Positions 28,723 through 38,196 of a stretch of DNA of 64,000 nt are shown one piece after another. The notes below the pieces were generated by a model. The model saw only the letters and a list, made by a program, of their open reading frames with translations, was not told the origin of the DNA and ran no database searches. Numbering within the stretch: the stretch's first letter is position 1; each line of letters begins with the position of its first letter. Origin of the DNA: CBDBND01 sp965262665 (GTDB taxonomy: Bacteria; Pseudomonadota; Alphaproteobacteria; Rhodospirillales; Rhodospirillaceae). The position numbers and the translations under genes are program-made. The DNA is taken from positions 372,001 through 436,000 of the forward strand of contig CBDHFR010000004.1 of NCBI GenBank assembly GCA_965262665.1, given 5' to 3'.

Positions 28723-29160
28723 ATGCGTCAAATCGAAACGAGCATCTCTATTGCCGCCCCTATCGATACGGTTTGGAAGGTTCTGACTGATCTGCCGGAT
28801 TATGAAAATTGGAACCCTTTCATCACTAGCGCGTCGGGCGCGGTGACCGCCGGAGAACGATTAACCGTGCATATTCAGCCAGCAGGTCAAAGCGGAAACA
28901 CATTCAGGCCGCACGTCATTGCAGCCGATCCGCCGCATACCTTTGTTTGGCTGGGACGCTTGCTCATGCCGGGAATTTTTGACGGCCGTCACAGCTTTGA
29001 ACTGAGTCAGGAAGGTGACAGCACTCGATTGGTTCAGAGTGAACAGTTCAAGGGTCTGCTGGTTCCACTCATTTGGAAAAGCATGGTGGGACCGACCACA
29101 GACGGATTCGTGCGCATGAATGAGGCGTTGAAAGCGAAGTGTGAAGAGGCCTCACGTTAG
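28723..29160 (+). CDS. SRPBCC-family protein (polyketide cyclase/START-like fold)
   Basis: The 145-residue protein begins MRQIETSISIAAPIDTVWKV and continues LPDYENWNPFITSASG, the standard N-terminus of SRPBCC proteins, and has FVWLGRLLMPGIFDGRHSFEL in the centre. The fold binds hydrophobic ligands in a deep pocket. No specific reaction can be assigned. It lies 52 bases after the double hydrolase on the same strand. Confidence 0.85.
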   Translation: MRQIETSISIAAPIDTVWKVLTDLPDYENWNPFITSASGAVTAGERLTVHIQPAGQSGNTFRPHVIAADPPHTFVWLGRLLMPGIFDGRHSFELSQEGDSTRLVQSEQFKGLLVPLIWKSMVGPTTDGFVRMNEALKAKCEEASR

Positions 29161-29200
29161 GCAACTTAACCAGAGTTACACCCCTTACGGAGTGAACGTT

Positions 29201-29806
29201 ATGCGTTTCATCCACTGTTTCATTTTTGTTGTTTGCCTTGGTTTGTCGGCACCACCGGCGCTGGCCGCTGATGATGCCGACGGGCTGGACCTCTCACCGC
29301 GGAAAGCCCCGGAGGTGTGGGTGACGGAATATTGGGATGTCAAAGACGGCAAGATGGACGACTTTCTCGCCTACTATAATGACGTACTCTATCCGGTGAT
29401 GCGGGTGATCCCCGGCTACCGCGGCTATTCCATGCTAACGCTAAAGCCCCCAGGCGAAGAGGAGCCCCACATTGAAGCCTACGGCGGTGCGGTCATTCCT
29501 TTGGGGCCACCGGCGGAATTGTTTCCCGTCCATCCCGGTCAGTTGCTCGCCGGCGAAACCCGCACCGACCGCAGCGTACATCTGGAATCCCTGCTGCGCG
29601 GACAGTTCAACCTCATCTTTGTGCATCACATGCAAAGCTGGGAGGGTGTGACCGATTTTGCCCAGGACCTGATCGATGAATGGGCCGCGCGTCATGACGG
29701 CGAGTATGTCTGGGATGCGCTGGCGCGCGATTTCTTTCCCATGGTCAACAACCATTGGGATACCTTCTATCACCTCCAGGAAACCAGCTTCACCATCCCG
29801 GAGTGA
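29201..29806 (+). CDS. Exported protein of unknown function, NIPSNAP/EthD-like fold possible
   Basis: The 201-residue product has a signal peptide (MRFIHCFIFVVCLGLSAPPA to ALAA). The middle, EVWVTEYWDVKDGKMDDFLA and VIPGYRGYSMLTLK, looks like a dimeric alpha-beta barrel domain as in NIPSNAP or EthD proteins, then a C-terminal part rich in Trp and His (MVNNHWDTFYHLQETSF). ATG 29201 is chosen as it starts the signal peptide. The call is by pattern only. Confidence 0.6.
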   Translation: MRFIHCFIFVVCLGLSAPPALAADDADGLDLSPRKAPEVWVTEYWDVKDGKMDDFLAYYNDVLYPVMRVIPGYRGYSMLTLKPPGEEEPHIEAYGGAVIPLGPPAELFPVHPGQLLAGETRTDRSVHLESLLRGQFNLIFVHHMQSWEGVTDFAQDLIDEWAARHDGEYVWDALARDFFPMVNNHWDTFYHLQETSFTIPE

Positions 29807-29869
29807 GGTGAGACCGGAACACTGATATAGTCCTGTTATGGGCGAACGCCTGCTGGGGAGGCAGGGGGT

Positions 29870-31715
29870 ATGGGGCGATTCTTTTCCGAACTGAAACGCC
29901 GCAATGTGTTCCGGGTGGCCATCGCCTATCTGGTGGTGGCTTGGCTGATCCTGCAATTGGTTTCGGTCATCTCACCGATGGTCATTCTGCCCGCTTGGTT
30001 TAGCGGATTTGTTCTGGTTCTCCTCATCGTTGGGTTTCCTGTCGCCTGCATTTTTGCTTGGGCCTTCGAACTCACCCCGGAAGGATTAAAACGAACGGTC
30101 GAGGTGAAGCCGGAGCAGTCCATCGCGGTCCAGACCGCAAGCAAGCTGGACCGCGTCATTATTGCTGTACTGACTTTGGCGGTCGCGGTTCTTCTGTTTG
30201 ATCGATTCTACATCACGACCCCGTCCGCACCGCCGGTGACCGTGGACACACCAGCCGTAGACATTGCTTTGGCGGTGTTGCCCTTTGCCGATCTGTCGCC
30301 TGAGCGTGATCAGGAACACTTCTCTGACGGCATCTCCGAAGAGATCATCAACGTGCTCGTCAAGGTAAGGGGCCTGCGCGTGATGGGGCGCACGTCTGCG
30401 TTTCAGTTCAAGGGAGAAAACCGGGACTTGCGAAGCATTGGCGAAGCGCTCAACGCCAGTCACATCATCGAGGGCTCCGTGCGCAAGTCCGGCGACCGCA
30501 TCCGCATTACCGCGCAGTTGATCAAAGCCGAAGACGGCTTTCATTTGTGGTCGGAGACCTACGACCGGGAGCTCGATCTTTCCAACGTCTTTGGCATCCA
30601 GGAGGACATCGCCCGCGCCGTCGCCGATGCCTTGCAGGTGCCCCTGGGCTTTGATGCCGGTATTGCCTTCGCCGCCGCTCCTGCGGTCGACTTCGACGTC
30701 TATGAAGATTTCTTGCGCACCCGCGCCCTGGCCCGCCAGCAGCAATGGATTGCTGCGGTGGAAGCGGCAGAGGCCCTCACCCTACGTGCGCCGGACTTCG
30801 CGCCGGGCTGGGCCTTGTTGTCCCAGCTGCAAACAGCCCCCGATGTCTTGAATAGACCTCGGACCGGACCGGACGGGACTGATATTGACGAATTACAGAC
30901 CATAAAGCGGAGCTTGACCATCGCCAGGGATGCCGCCGCCCGCGCCGCCGCCCTTGACCCAGACAACGTCTACGTCCTCACCGCTGTTGCGATCAGCCAG
31001 GAAAGTTTCGCCACTTTTGCCGAGGTGGAAGACACTTACCGCAAAGCCTTGGGCATCGATTCCACCAATCCGGACGTGTTGGATCAATACGCCCGATTCC
31101 TGCGCTTGGTCGGTAAGAATCGCGCGGCCTTAAACGTCTATGAAAGGTTGCTGGCGTTCGAGCCCACGGTGCCCTTATATCAAGGACCCCACGCCAATCT
31201 CATGTACATTACGGGAGATGTAGACGGTGCCCTCGCCTATTGGAAAGCGATGCCGTCGATCCCTACCGCAATTACCGTTCCACGTCTCACGTCCTGAGAA
31301 TGTATTTTGATTTGGGCCGTTACGAAGAGGCCCGAGAGGCTCTGCGCCATCATCCACAACCTACAGAGGATGCTGATTACTTTGAGAATTTGGACCGCAT
31401 CTTGATGGCGCTGGCCGCCGGAGAACCCGCCCCGCCGCTGACCAACCTTGACGAGCGCAGTGCGGGTATGACGAGGACCCTTTGGCCCGTCCTCGGCAGG
31501 ACCGATGCCTATTTGGATCGCATAAGCCCTCTCGTGTTAGACGCGGGTTGGCACGGACCTTTGGAAGGTTTTTCAAATCCTGTGGTGTCTCCCGCCCGCA
31601 AGACCGAGCGTTTCAAGCAACTGGTGCAAGACGTGGGCCTGGTGGACTACTGGCGCGAACGGGGCTGGAGCGATTACTGCCGCCCCTCGGGGACGACGAC
31701 TTCGTTTGTGAGTGA
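29870..31715 (+). pseudogene. Membrane TolB-N-like/TPR protein, two frameshifts
   Basis: The protein starts MGRFFSELKRRNVFRVAIAY and has three N-terminal membrane helices. A TolB-N-like domain follows (LAVLPFADLSPERDQEHFSDGISEEI, seen in PFADLSPERDQEHFSDG and GSVRKSGDRIRITAQLI), then TPR repeats. The frame breaks near 31240 (TATTGG for TATTTGG) and again near 31686 (CCCC for CCCCC). With both repaired it ends in the family's usual RPLGDDDFVCE at 31713-31715. This class often acts with adenylate cyclase-like or regulatory proteins. Function here is unknown. Confidence 0.8.
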
Positions 31716-31739
31716 GCGGGTGCCAGCGGCAATCTGCTT

Positions 31740-32783
31740 TCAAAAATGCGCCGCCGTCAGTTCCGTATCCGCTGACTTCCAGGCGTCAGTAAACTGCATC
31801 TGCACTCTAGCCGCCTCGTTGGTTTTGCCTTGGGCGATGAGACTTTGCCACAGGCCGTAAAGGGCTCGGCCGTTGTTCTGGTTCCATGCCAAATCCTGGC
31901 GAAAGGCCTGTTCGGCTTCATATGCGCGCCCCGCTTTCAGCAGGGCATCACCGAGGTAATGACGCATGGGCAAGGACCAACTGGGGGGTTCCATGTATTG
32001 GAGCGAGTCCTCTTTCTTGACCGCTTCCTTAAAGGCAGCAATGACACCGTTAAGATCATCGGCTGCCTGTTTGATTTCACCTTCAAGACCAAGGGCTGCG
32101 ATTTCTAACAGGGCGCTCCGCGGATTGATGGCAAACCGCGTCACGGAAAGACTTTTGTCTGTCATGAGACTGCGCAGGGTCGCCAGTGACTGCTTTGCTT
32201 GGTCCATGTTCCCTGAATTGGCGTGGGCGCTGCCTTGCACATAAGCCAGCATACCGTCCCGGTATGGGTTGTTGGTTCTCTCGCTATTTGCCTCCAGCAG
32301 GACGTCCCATTTGCCGAACATTTTATGGATGAGCCATTCCGCGATCAGGTGCCGTCATCCAGAACCCGCACGGCGCGACGCATCCACCGCCAGGGCGTAA
32401 TTCCCCTGCATAGCGGCAGCGTAACGAACGAAGGACAAAGAATGTCCTCTGTGAGTCGTAAAGCTGCTGCCAGCGGAACCAACACGGGGAAGCGCGCGAT
32501 CTCCCCACTCTTTTTAAAAGACATCATCAGCGACAACGGACTTTTCATTGGTGGTCATTGCCTTATCGTATTGGCCGACCCGCAAATAGATATGTCCCGG
32601 CATATGAACTATGTGTCCGGCGTTGGGCATGAGCGCGGCAAGGCGGTCTGCGGCCGGCAGCGCCCGTTCAGGCGTCAGCGACGCCTCTAGGAGATGAATG
32701 TACAAATGATTGGTTCCGGGATGGCCGGGATGAACAGCCACAGGCTGTTCCAAAACTCGCGCCGCGTCTTCGGTACCCACCAC
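31740..32783 (-). pseudogene. Truncated, frameshifted TPR-repeat protein
   Basis: The 5' piece reads AVHPGHPGTNHLYIHLLEA and LMPNAGHIVHMPGHIYLRVG, a well-known helical repeat family. The middle (about 32340-32520) is out of frame but still contains FVRYAAAMQGNYALAVDAS in a different frame. The 3' piece, from 32321 to 31740, ends in normal TPR helices (EAEQAFRQDLAWNQNNGRAL). The N-terminus is absent beyond 32783. This is a decayed gene with at least two frame changes. Confidence 0.7.
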
Positions 32784-32931
32784 TTCAGCGATTGAGGAAG
32801 AGTGCCTTCGTTTAAATCGAACCTAAGCCGGGTATTGGCAAACCGGGGATTTATCGATCTCCATCTTTACAGTATGTTCATGTTATGTTCTAGTCGAAAA
32901 GCCAAGTAAATGAACAAAAAGGGGGCACGCC

Positions 32932-33354
32932 ATGACCGAAGACCTACCGCAGAGCATCATGTCCCACGTGTCCCTCGGCACCAATGATATGACGCGGGCA
33001 ACCAAGTTTTACGACGCAGTGATGGAAGCATTGGGGTATGGCCGGATCATGGCTCACGGTGAATACGCCGTCGCTTACGGCACGTCGTTCCCGGAGTTCT
33101 GGGTGCAGATGCCCTACGACAAGAGCGCGGCTGGAACGCCCTCCAACGGCGTCCACTTTGCCTTCACGGCAACGTCAAAAGAAAAGGTGGATGCCTTTCA
33201 TGCAGCGGCCTTGGCCAACGGCGGTACTTGCGATGGACCACCTGGGTATAGACCGGAATACGGCGAGCCCTATTACGGCGCGTTCGTGTTTGATCCGGAT
33301 GGGCACAAAATCGAAGCGATGATCTGGGACGGACCGCTGCCCAGCGACGGTTGA
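32932..33354 (+). CDS. VOC-family (glyoxalase/dioxygenase superfamily) protein
   Basis: The 140-residue single-module VOC protein starts MTEDLPQSIMSHVSLGTNDM and has the beta-alpha-beta-beta-beta pattern with metal-ligand candidates in SHVSLG (His), NGVHFAFTA (His) and GHKIEAMIWDG (Glu). This size is typical of homodimeric glyoxalase-like enzymes. Upstream, TTTACAGTATGTTCATG could be part of a promoter but is not clear. The alpha/beta hydrolase gene follows 19 bases later. Confidence 0.88.
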   Translation: MTEDLPQSIMSHVSLGTNDMTRATKFYDAVMEALGYGRIMAHGEYAVAYGTSFPEFWVQMPYDKSAAGTPSNGVHFAFTATSKEKVDAFHAAALANGGTCDGPPGYRPEYGEPYYGAFVFDPDGHKIEAMIWDGPLPSDG

Positions 33355-33373
33355 CGAGATTCGGTTCTCCTTC

Positions 33374-34117
33374 GTGAATACAGGGTATGCAGATACGCGG
33401 CACGGGCGGGTGCATTACCGGGAAGCGGGAGTCGCTGCCCCGCTTGTGCTGCTGCATGCCTCGCCAAAATCATCGCGCGCCTACAAAGCGTTGATTCCTT
33501 ATCTGGTGGACCACCACCGCATCATCGCGCCCGACACCCTTGGTTTCGGCGAGTCCGATCCACTACCGGCAAATGTAACCATGCCCATGCTGGCGGACAG
33601 CATGGCCGATCTCATTGAAGAGTTGGACATTGTACCGGCGGCGGTGTTCGGTCTGCACACCGGCAATAAGATCGGTGCCGCGCTGGCAGCAGGCCATCCG
33701 GGTAAAGTGTCTCATTTTATACTTTGTGGCATGACTCATTCCATCATATTGGATCAACAGGAACGTGAAGCGGCAATTAAAACGCTGGTGCAAAAACCGT
33801 TTGCGCGCACGGATATCTCAGAAGATGAAAAACAGGACCGTAAGCAGGGCGCAAGCAGCATTGATGCCATTTACGAAGCCAACTACGGCTTCGATCTCGC
33901 GGGCACTCTAACAGCGCTCAACATTCCGACGCTTGTCTTGGAATTGGCGACGGCAGAGGAAGCTCATCTCGGCCGTCAGGCGGAAAACGTTGCCGCGCGG
34001 ATGCCCAAAGGTTTGGCTTTGACGTTCAATGGCAGCGACCGGGATGCGCTGGATAAAAAACCGGCATTACTGGCTGAAATGATCTTAAGTTTTACGGCAG
34101 AAGAAAGAGACCAATGA
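33374..34117 (+). CDS. Alpha/beta-fold hydrolase
   Basis: The 247-residue product uses a GTG start at 33374. It has LVLLHASPKSSRAYKALIPY (oxyanion region, HA-S rather than HG), the strand IIAPDTLGFGESDP, and AAVFGLHTGNKIGAALAAGH where a GLHTG elbow takes the place of GxSxG. The nucleophile is thus His-Thr rather than Ser, as in the N-terminal domain at 27.2 kb (GSHTG). The two hydrolases form a subfamily with this unusual elbow. The next gene starts inside its stop (ATGA). Confidence 0.85.
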   Translation: MNTGYADTRHGRVHYREAGVAAPLVLLHASPKSSRAYKALIPYLVDHHRIIAPDTLGFGESDPLPANVTMPMLADSMADLIEELDIVPAAVFGLHTGNKIGAALAAGHPGKVSHFILCGMTHSIILDQQEREAAIKTLVQKPFARTDISEDEKQDRKQGASSIDAIYEANYGFDLAGTLTALNIPTLVLELATAEEAHLGRQAENVAARMPKGLALTFNGSDRDALDKKPALLAEMILSFTAEERDQ

Positions 34118-34580
34118 ATTCTGACGTGCAGCTGACCATTGCTCCGGTGGATCAGAATAATTGGGATGATCTTGTTCACTTGTTTGAATCGCGCGGAGGC
34201 CCTCATTACTGTTGGTGCATGGCCTGGCGCCGGGCATCTCTCTCCACACAAAAACGAAGGGCCCGGCTAAAAAAACGCTGTTGAAAGACGATTTAAGAGC
34301 GCGGGTGCGCGATGGCATTTCCATTGGCTTGCTGGGCTATGCCAACGACCAGCCCGTGGCCTGGTGCTCCTTCGCACCGCGGCCGCCGTTTAAGACACTG
34401 GGCGGACCAAAAGATTTCTTGGATGCGCCTGACGCGGTGTGGTCGTTGACGTGCTTTTTCATTTCATGCGCGTTTCGTGGACAGAAACTAACTGACCAAC
34501 TACTCGCCGCAGCTATTGCCTATACCCAAGAACACGGCGCCAAGCTTGTTGAAGCCTATCCGGTGGATCCCGACTCCCCC
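34114..34580 (+). pseudogene. GNAT-family N-acetyltransferase, frameshifted and fused in frame to a receiver-like fragment
   Basis: ATG 34114 overlaps the upstream stop. The frame MNSDVQLTIAPVDQNNWDDL to HYCWCMAWRR breaks at an A run near 34267-34275 and, if one A is restored, continues TLLKDDLRARVRDGISIGLL and PVAWCSFAPRPPF. The acetyl-CoA domain continues to AKLVEAYPVDPDSP and then stops matching: from 34581 the same frame encodes receiver-like sequence. The C-terminal end of the acetyltransferase is missing. Confidence 0.75.
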
Positions 34581-35867
34581 ATCCGCCATCACGACCTCGG
34601 GCATAACCCCTTTACCGTGATGTCCGTGGTGATCGACCCTGATAACAAGGAGTGTGTGAAATGCGCCTTGCATTCGGGTGTGGACGACATCCTCACTGCA
34701 CCGTTGGCAGCCGGGCCGGTGATGCAGCGCCTTGAACACCTTGCTTTCAACCGGCCGCAATTCATCGCCAATCCCGATTACATCGCCGGAGCGCGTCGCC
34801 GAGATCGTCCGCCTGACCCAGCAAGCGCCGCCGCACGAGGCGACCCACTGGACGCTGCGCGCGATGGCGAAGGTTGCTGGCGTCGCGGCGGCGGCGGTCC
34901 AGGCGATCTGGAAGGCCCATGGCCTCAGCCCGCACCGCTGGCGGCACTTCAAGCTCTCCAATGATCCCGCCTTTGCCGAGAAGCTCACGGATATCGTCGG
35001 CTTGTATGTCGACCCGCCGGCCCATGCCGTGGTGCTGTCGGTTGATGAGAAGTCGCAGATCCAGGCTCTCGACCGCACCCAACCCGGCCTGCCGATGAAG
35101 AAGGGCCGCGCCGGTACGATGACCTATGATTACAAACGGCATGGCACGACGACGCTGTTCGCCGCGCTCAACGTGCTGGACGGTACGGTCATCGCACAGA
35201 ACATGCAGCGCCACCGCCATCAGGAGTTCATCCGCTTCCTCAACCGCATCGAGCGCGAGGTGCCGACGGACAAGGCCGTCCACGTCATCCTCGACAACTA
35301 CGCTGCGCACAAGAAGGACAAGGTCCGCGCCTGGCTCGCCCGCCATCCACGCTGGACCTTCCACTTCACGCCGACCTCGTGCTCGTGGCTCAATGCCGTC
35401 GAGGGCTTCTTCGCCAAACTCACGCGGCGCGGGCTCAAGTGTGGCGTCTTCCAATCCGTCGTCGACCTTCAGGCCGCCATCAACCGCTTTGTCCGCGAAT
35501 ACAATGACGCAAACCCAAAACCCTTGATCTGGAAAGCCGACCCCGACCATATCATCGCCGCACGAAACAGAGGGTTCCAAACGTTGGAATCAATCCACTA
35601 GACGCCTATAAGGCCAAGGCGCCCACAGACGGTGTGCGCAAGAATATCGTTTACCTAAAAGGCTCGTTGGAAGAAGCGGCGCACACAGCGGAGAAAATCG
35701 ACGAAGAACAGCTCGCAGAGATCTGTGCCAATTTCGCCGGTCAGGTAGGTCAATTGGCCGGACACCATGACAAGCCGACCCAAGAAGACATCAAGTTGCT
35801 GACCACGCTAACCAAGGCCTTCCAGATGGAGCGGGAGAATATCTCCGGCAAGGAAAAGACGCACTGA
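34581..35867 (+). pseudogene. Second receiver-like protein, N-terminally truncated and split by IS630
   Basis: The left piece (34581 to about 34788) reads IRHHDLGHNPFTVMSVVID, then GVDDILTAPLAAGPVMQRL and FIANPDYI, aligned with IRFNQLGHNPFVIITMLIS and following sequence in the protein at 13.2 kb. The right piece (about 35600-35867) gives LDAYKAKAPTDGVRKNIVYL and a helical tail ending ISGKEKTH. An IS630 gene lies between. The first 70 residues, with the phospho-acceptor Asp, are gone. Confidence 0.7.
34786..35601 (+). pseudogene. IS630-family transposase, 5'-truncated
   Basis: The frame runs ERVAEIVRLTQQAPPHEATHW to the end ARNRGFQTLESIH. The DDE catalytic core is complete: VVLSVDEKSQIQALDRTQPG (Asp), VHVILDNYAAHKKDKVRAWL (Asp) and SWLNAVEGFFAKLTRRGL (Glu). 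About 90 N-terminal residues, holding the helix-turn-helix DNA-binding part, are missing, so it is probably not active alone. The exact left boundary in the receiver-like gene could not be fixed. Confidence 0.85.
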
Positions 35868-36069
35868 CGATACTTCCAAACCCTACCTAAGCCTGCGTCA
35901 CCCTATGCTTGCGTCCTCAGACCTACCAGCGTACCGTCTTCGTGCCGCGTGACTGACGACTAATCGCTGTGCACTGCACACGAGGGAAGGTGGAGCACCA
36001 CTGGGGAGCGCGGCATTTTTTCTTTTGCCGGTCGTCTGGGCACCCACCATTAGAACTGGAGGTGCCGCG

Positions 36070-36766
36070 ATGGCGGACTCTCAAACTCCGCTTCTCAATA
36101 TTGGCGTGGTCTTGTTCGACAAGGCGACACTACTTGATTTTGCCGCCCCATGGGACGTGTTCACGCGCCTGCCGAACGCGAATACCCATCTGGTTTCCCA
36201 TGTTTTAGACTCGGTTAAGGCCAGTGGCATGCCGGTTGCGCCGACGATCACGTGGGATGATTGTCCACCACTTGACGTGATCTGCGTACCCGGTGGACCG
36301 GGACATCTGCGTACCATGGAAGACGAAGCCCTATTGGTTCACCTTCAGCACCACGCGGAGCCCGCCCAATTCGTGACGGCGGTATGCACCGGTGCTGGGC
36401 GCCGCCGGCTTGCTAAATGGGTATCGCGCGACCACTCATTGGATGTCCTTGAACAGGTTGACGGCCTTCGGCGTTGAGGCTGACTCTGCCCGTGTGGTCA
36501 TAGACCGCAACCGCATCACCGGAGGGGGCATCACCGCTGGTTTGGACTTCGCGTTGACCCTAGCTGCGATTTTGCGTGGCGAGGACGTTGCCAGATCGAT
36601 CCAACTCGGCATGGAATATGCTCCGAGCCCACCGTTCAACGATGGGCACCCAAGCACAGCGGATCCCAAGACGGTGCAGGTGGTGAAAGCGCAGTATCAG
36701 GGCGGTTATGTCAAAAGAATGAGAGAGGTAGATACGACAGCGCTGTCTCGTCTAAAAGCACCTTAA
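36070..36766 (+). pseudogene. DJ-1/PfpI-family protein (isonitrile hydratase-like), frameshifted
   Basis: From ATG 36070 the product reads NIGVVLFDKATLLDFAAPWD, LDVICVPGGPGHLRTMEDE and QFVTAVCTGA, where Cys is the family nucleophile. The frame breaks near 36395 (CTG for CTCTG) and continues LGAAGLLNGYRATTHWMSL and ITGGGITAGLDFALTLAAI to 36766. The order of motifs matches isonitrile hydratase-like enzymes of the class I glutamine amidotransferase fold. An upstream 200-base gap holds no gene I can support. Confidence 0.82.
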
Positions 36767-36784
36767 AAAAACCGTCCCGCCCTA

Positions 36785-36829
36785 TTGACACGTATGTTGT
36801 CATAATATACTTGACAAGTATATTGTCAA
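36785..36829. promoter_or_regulatory. Two MarR-type palindromic operators
   Basis: TTGACAAGTATATTGTCAA at 36811-36829 is an inverted repeat (TTGACA, 7 bases, TGTCAA). A second, less perfect site TTGACACGTATGTTGTCAT lies at 36785-36803. Both precede the sterol-desaturase-like gene, whose operon ends with a MarR regulator. They probably overlap its promoter and give autoregulation. A strong TAAGGAGG ribosome site is at 36831-36838. Confidence 0.75.
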
Positions 36830-36844
36830 TTAAGGAGGTTAATT

Positions 36845-37702
36845 ATGTCTGACTTGGACGCGCTTTACCTATTTCTCAGGGTTAATGGTAAGATGTTGCA
36901 GTACGCCGTCTTTCTCGGCCTGTTTGTTAGCCTCGGTGCCTTGGAGATCTTTTTGTCTGAGCGGCCGGCCCAGCACGGCAAACGGTGGCGCGCCAATCTG
37001 GTGCTCACGGTGTTGTGCGTGCTGACCTTGGGCCTGCTTCCGGTAAGTGCGCTTATGGCCGCGGATTTTGCCGCCAGCAGAGGTACCGGATTGCTCAACG
37101 ATCCTGCCGTGCCTTTAGAGGTGGCGGTGGCCCTTGGTCTGCTTCTTCGAAGCCTGTTGTCTTTTCTCATACATGTGGCGTTCCACAAGTCACCATGGTT
37201 ATGGCGTTTCCACGCGGTGCATCACACCGATACTGCGATGGATGTCACCACGTCCGTGCGTATGCATCCGCTTGAATTCGTGATCTCAGCCGCTATGCTG
37301 CTACCCTGTATTGTCGCGTTCGGCATTCCGGCCATGGCTGTGATTTTCTATGAAATTTTCGATGCCGGGATGGCTGTAGTCACCCATGCCAATCTGCGCA
37401 TACCGGCTTCCGTTGACCGCATTTTACGTTGGATCTTAGTCACCCCTGACATGCATCGCATTCACCATTCGACGTGGCAACCCGAGACCGATAGTAATTT
37501 CGGCGCGACATTCTCATTCTGGGACCGCATGTTCGGCAGTTACCGGTCCGAAGCACGGGGCGGCGACGCGCCCGAAGCTCTTGGTCTCTCCCAGGTCAAT
37601 CATAATCGTGCAACGGCACTGATATGGCTCCTCGCTCTCCCCGTAACAGGCGTACCGGGCGGATCATCATCGGCGAGACACAACAAGTTGGAGACCATTT
37701 GA
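36845..37702 (+). CDS. Sterol desaturase/fatty acid hydroxylase-family membrane protein
   Basis: The 285-residue membrane protein has the family's histidine boxes: HVAFHKSPWLWRFHAVHHTD (HxxxH and HxxHH) and DMHRIHHSTWQPETDSNFG (HxxHH). Four or more hydrophobic helices surround them. Such proteins are di-iron oxygenases acting on lipids. The gene sits directly behind two palindromic operators and its stop overlaps the start of a MarR regulator. Confidence 0.9.
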   Translation: MSDLDALYLFLRVNGKMLQYAVFLGLFVSLGALEIFLSERPAQHGKRWRANLVLTVLCVLTLGLLPVSALMAADFAASRGTGLLNDPAVPLEVAVALGLLLRSLLSFLIHVAFHKSPWLWRFHAVHHTDTAMDVTTSVRMHPLEFVISAAMLLPCIVAFGIPAMAVIFYEIFDAGMAVVTHANLRIPASVDRILRWILVTPDMHRIHHSTWQPETDSNFGATFSFWDRMFGSYRSEARGGDAPEALGLSQVNHNRATALIWLLALPVTGVPGGSSSARHNKLETI

Positions 37703-38148
37703 TGGCAAAACCAAAGTCCTTAGACGGCACCGTTCGCGCCATCAGGGCATGCTTCAACCGCTTGAAGTTAGTCGGCGATCAGCTTCATCAGGACATCGGC
37801 ATCACCGCCGCCATGCGGGGCGTGATGGAAAACCTTGACGACGATGGTCCACAGACTGTCCCTGATATCGCCCGGACCAAACAGGTAAGCCGCCAGCATA
37901 TTCAAATACTGGCGGATCAGCTTGCCGAAGCCGGCATGGCATCGTTTAAGGACAACCCAGCGCACAAACGCTCAAGTCTCCTAAGTTTAACGGCCAAGGG
38001 GACGCGTACGTTCACTGCCATGAAGAAGAAAGAGGTCGAAGTGCTTGGTGATCTGGCACGTGACCTGTCTGAACGCGATTTGGCCCTAACGCTTCGCACA
38101 CTCAATCATCTTCAGGACTCCCTCGACCAAATGCTGAATCGTTGCTGA
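37702..38148 (+). CDS. MarR-family transcriptional regulator
   Basis: The 148-residue winged helix-turn-helix protein starts at the ATG that overlaps the upstream TGA. The recognition helix lies in TVPDIARTKQVSRQHIQILA and the wing in NPAHKRSSLLSLTAKGTRTF. MarR proteins bind palindromes such as those at 36785-36829 and release them on binding a small aromatic or lipophilic ligand. It very likely controls its own operon. Confidence 0.92.
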   Translation: MAKPKSLDGTVRAIRACFNRLKLVGDQLHQDIGITAAMRGVMENLDDDGPQTVPDIARTKQVSRQHIQILADQLAEAGMASFKDNPAHKRSSLLSLTAKGTRTFTAMKKKEVEVLGDLARDLSERDLALTLRTLNHLQDSLDQMLNRC

Positions 38149-38196
38149 TCCCAAGACCATGGAAACCGTGAAGGCTTAAACCACACAACATGCCGG

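Noticed and set aside
32784..32931. Promoter with a conserved operator before the VOC gene
   Set aside because: The region is AT-rich with partial repeats (TATGTTCATGTTATG), but no clean -35/-10 pair or palindrome could be fixed.
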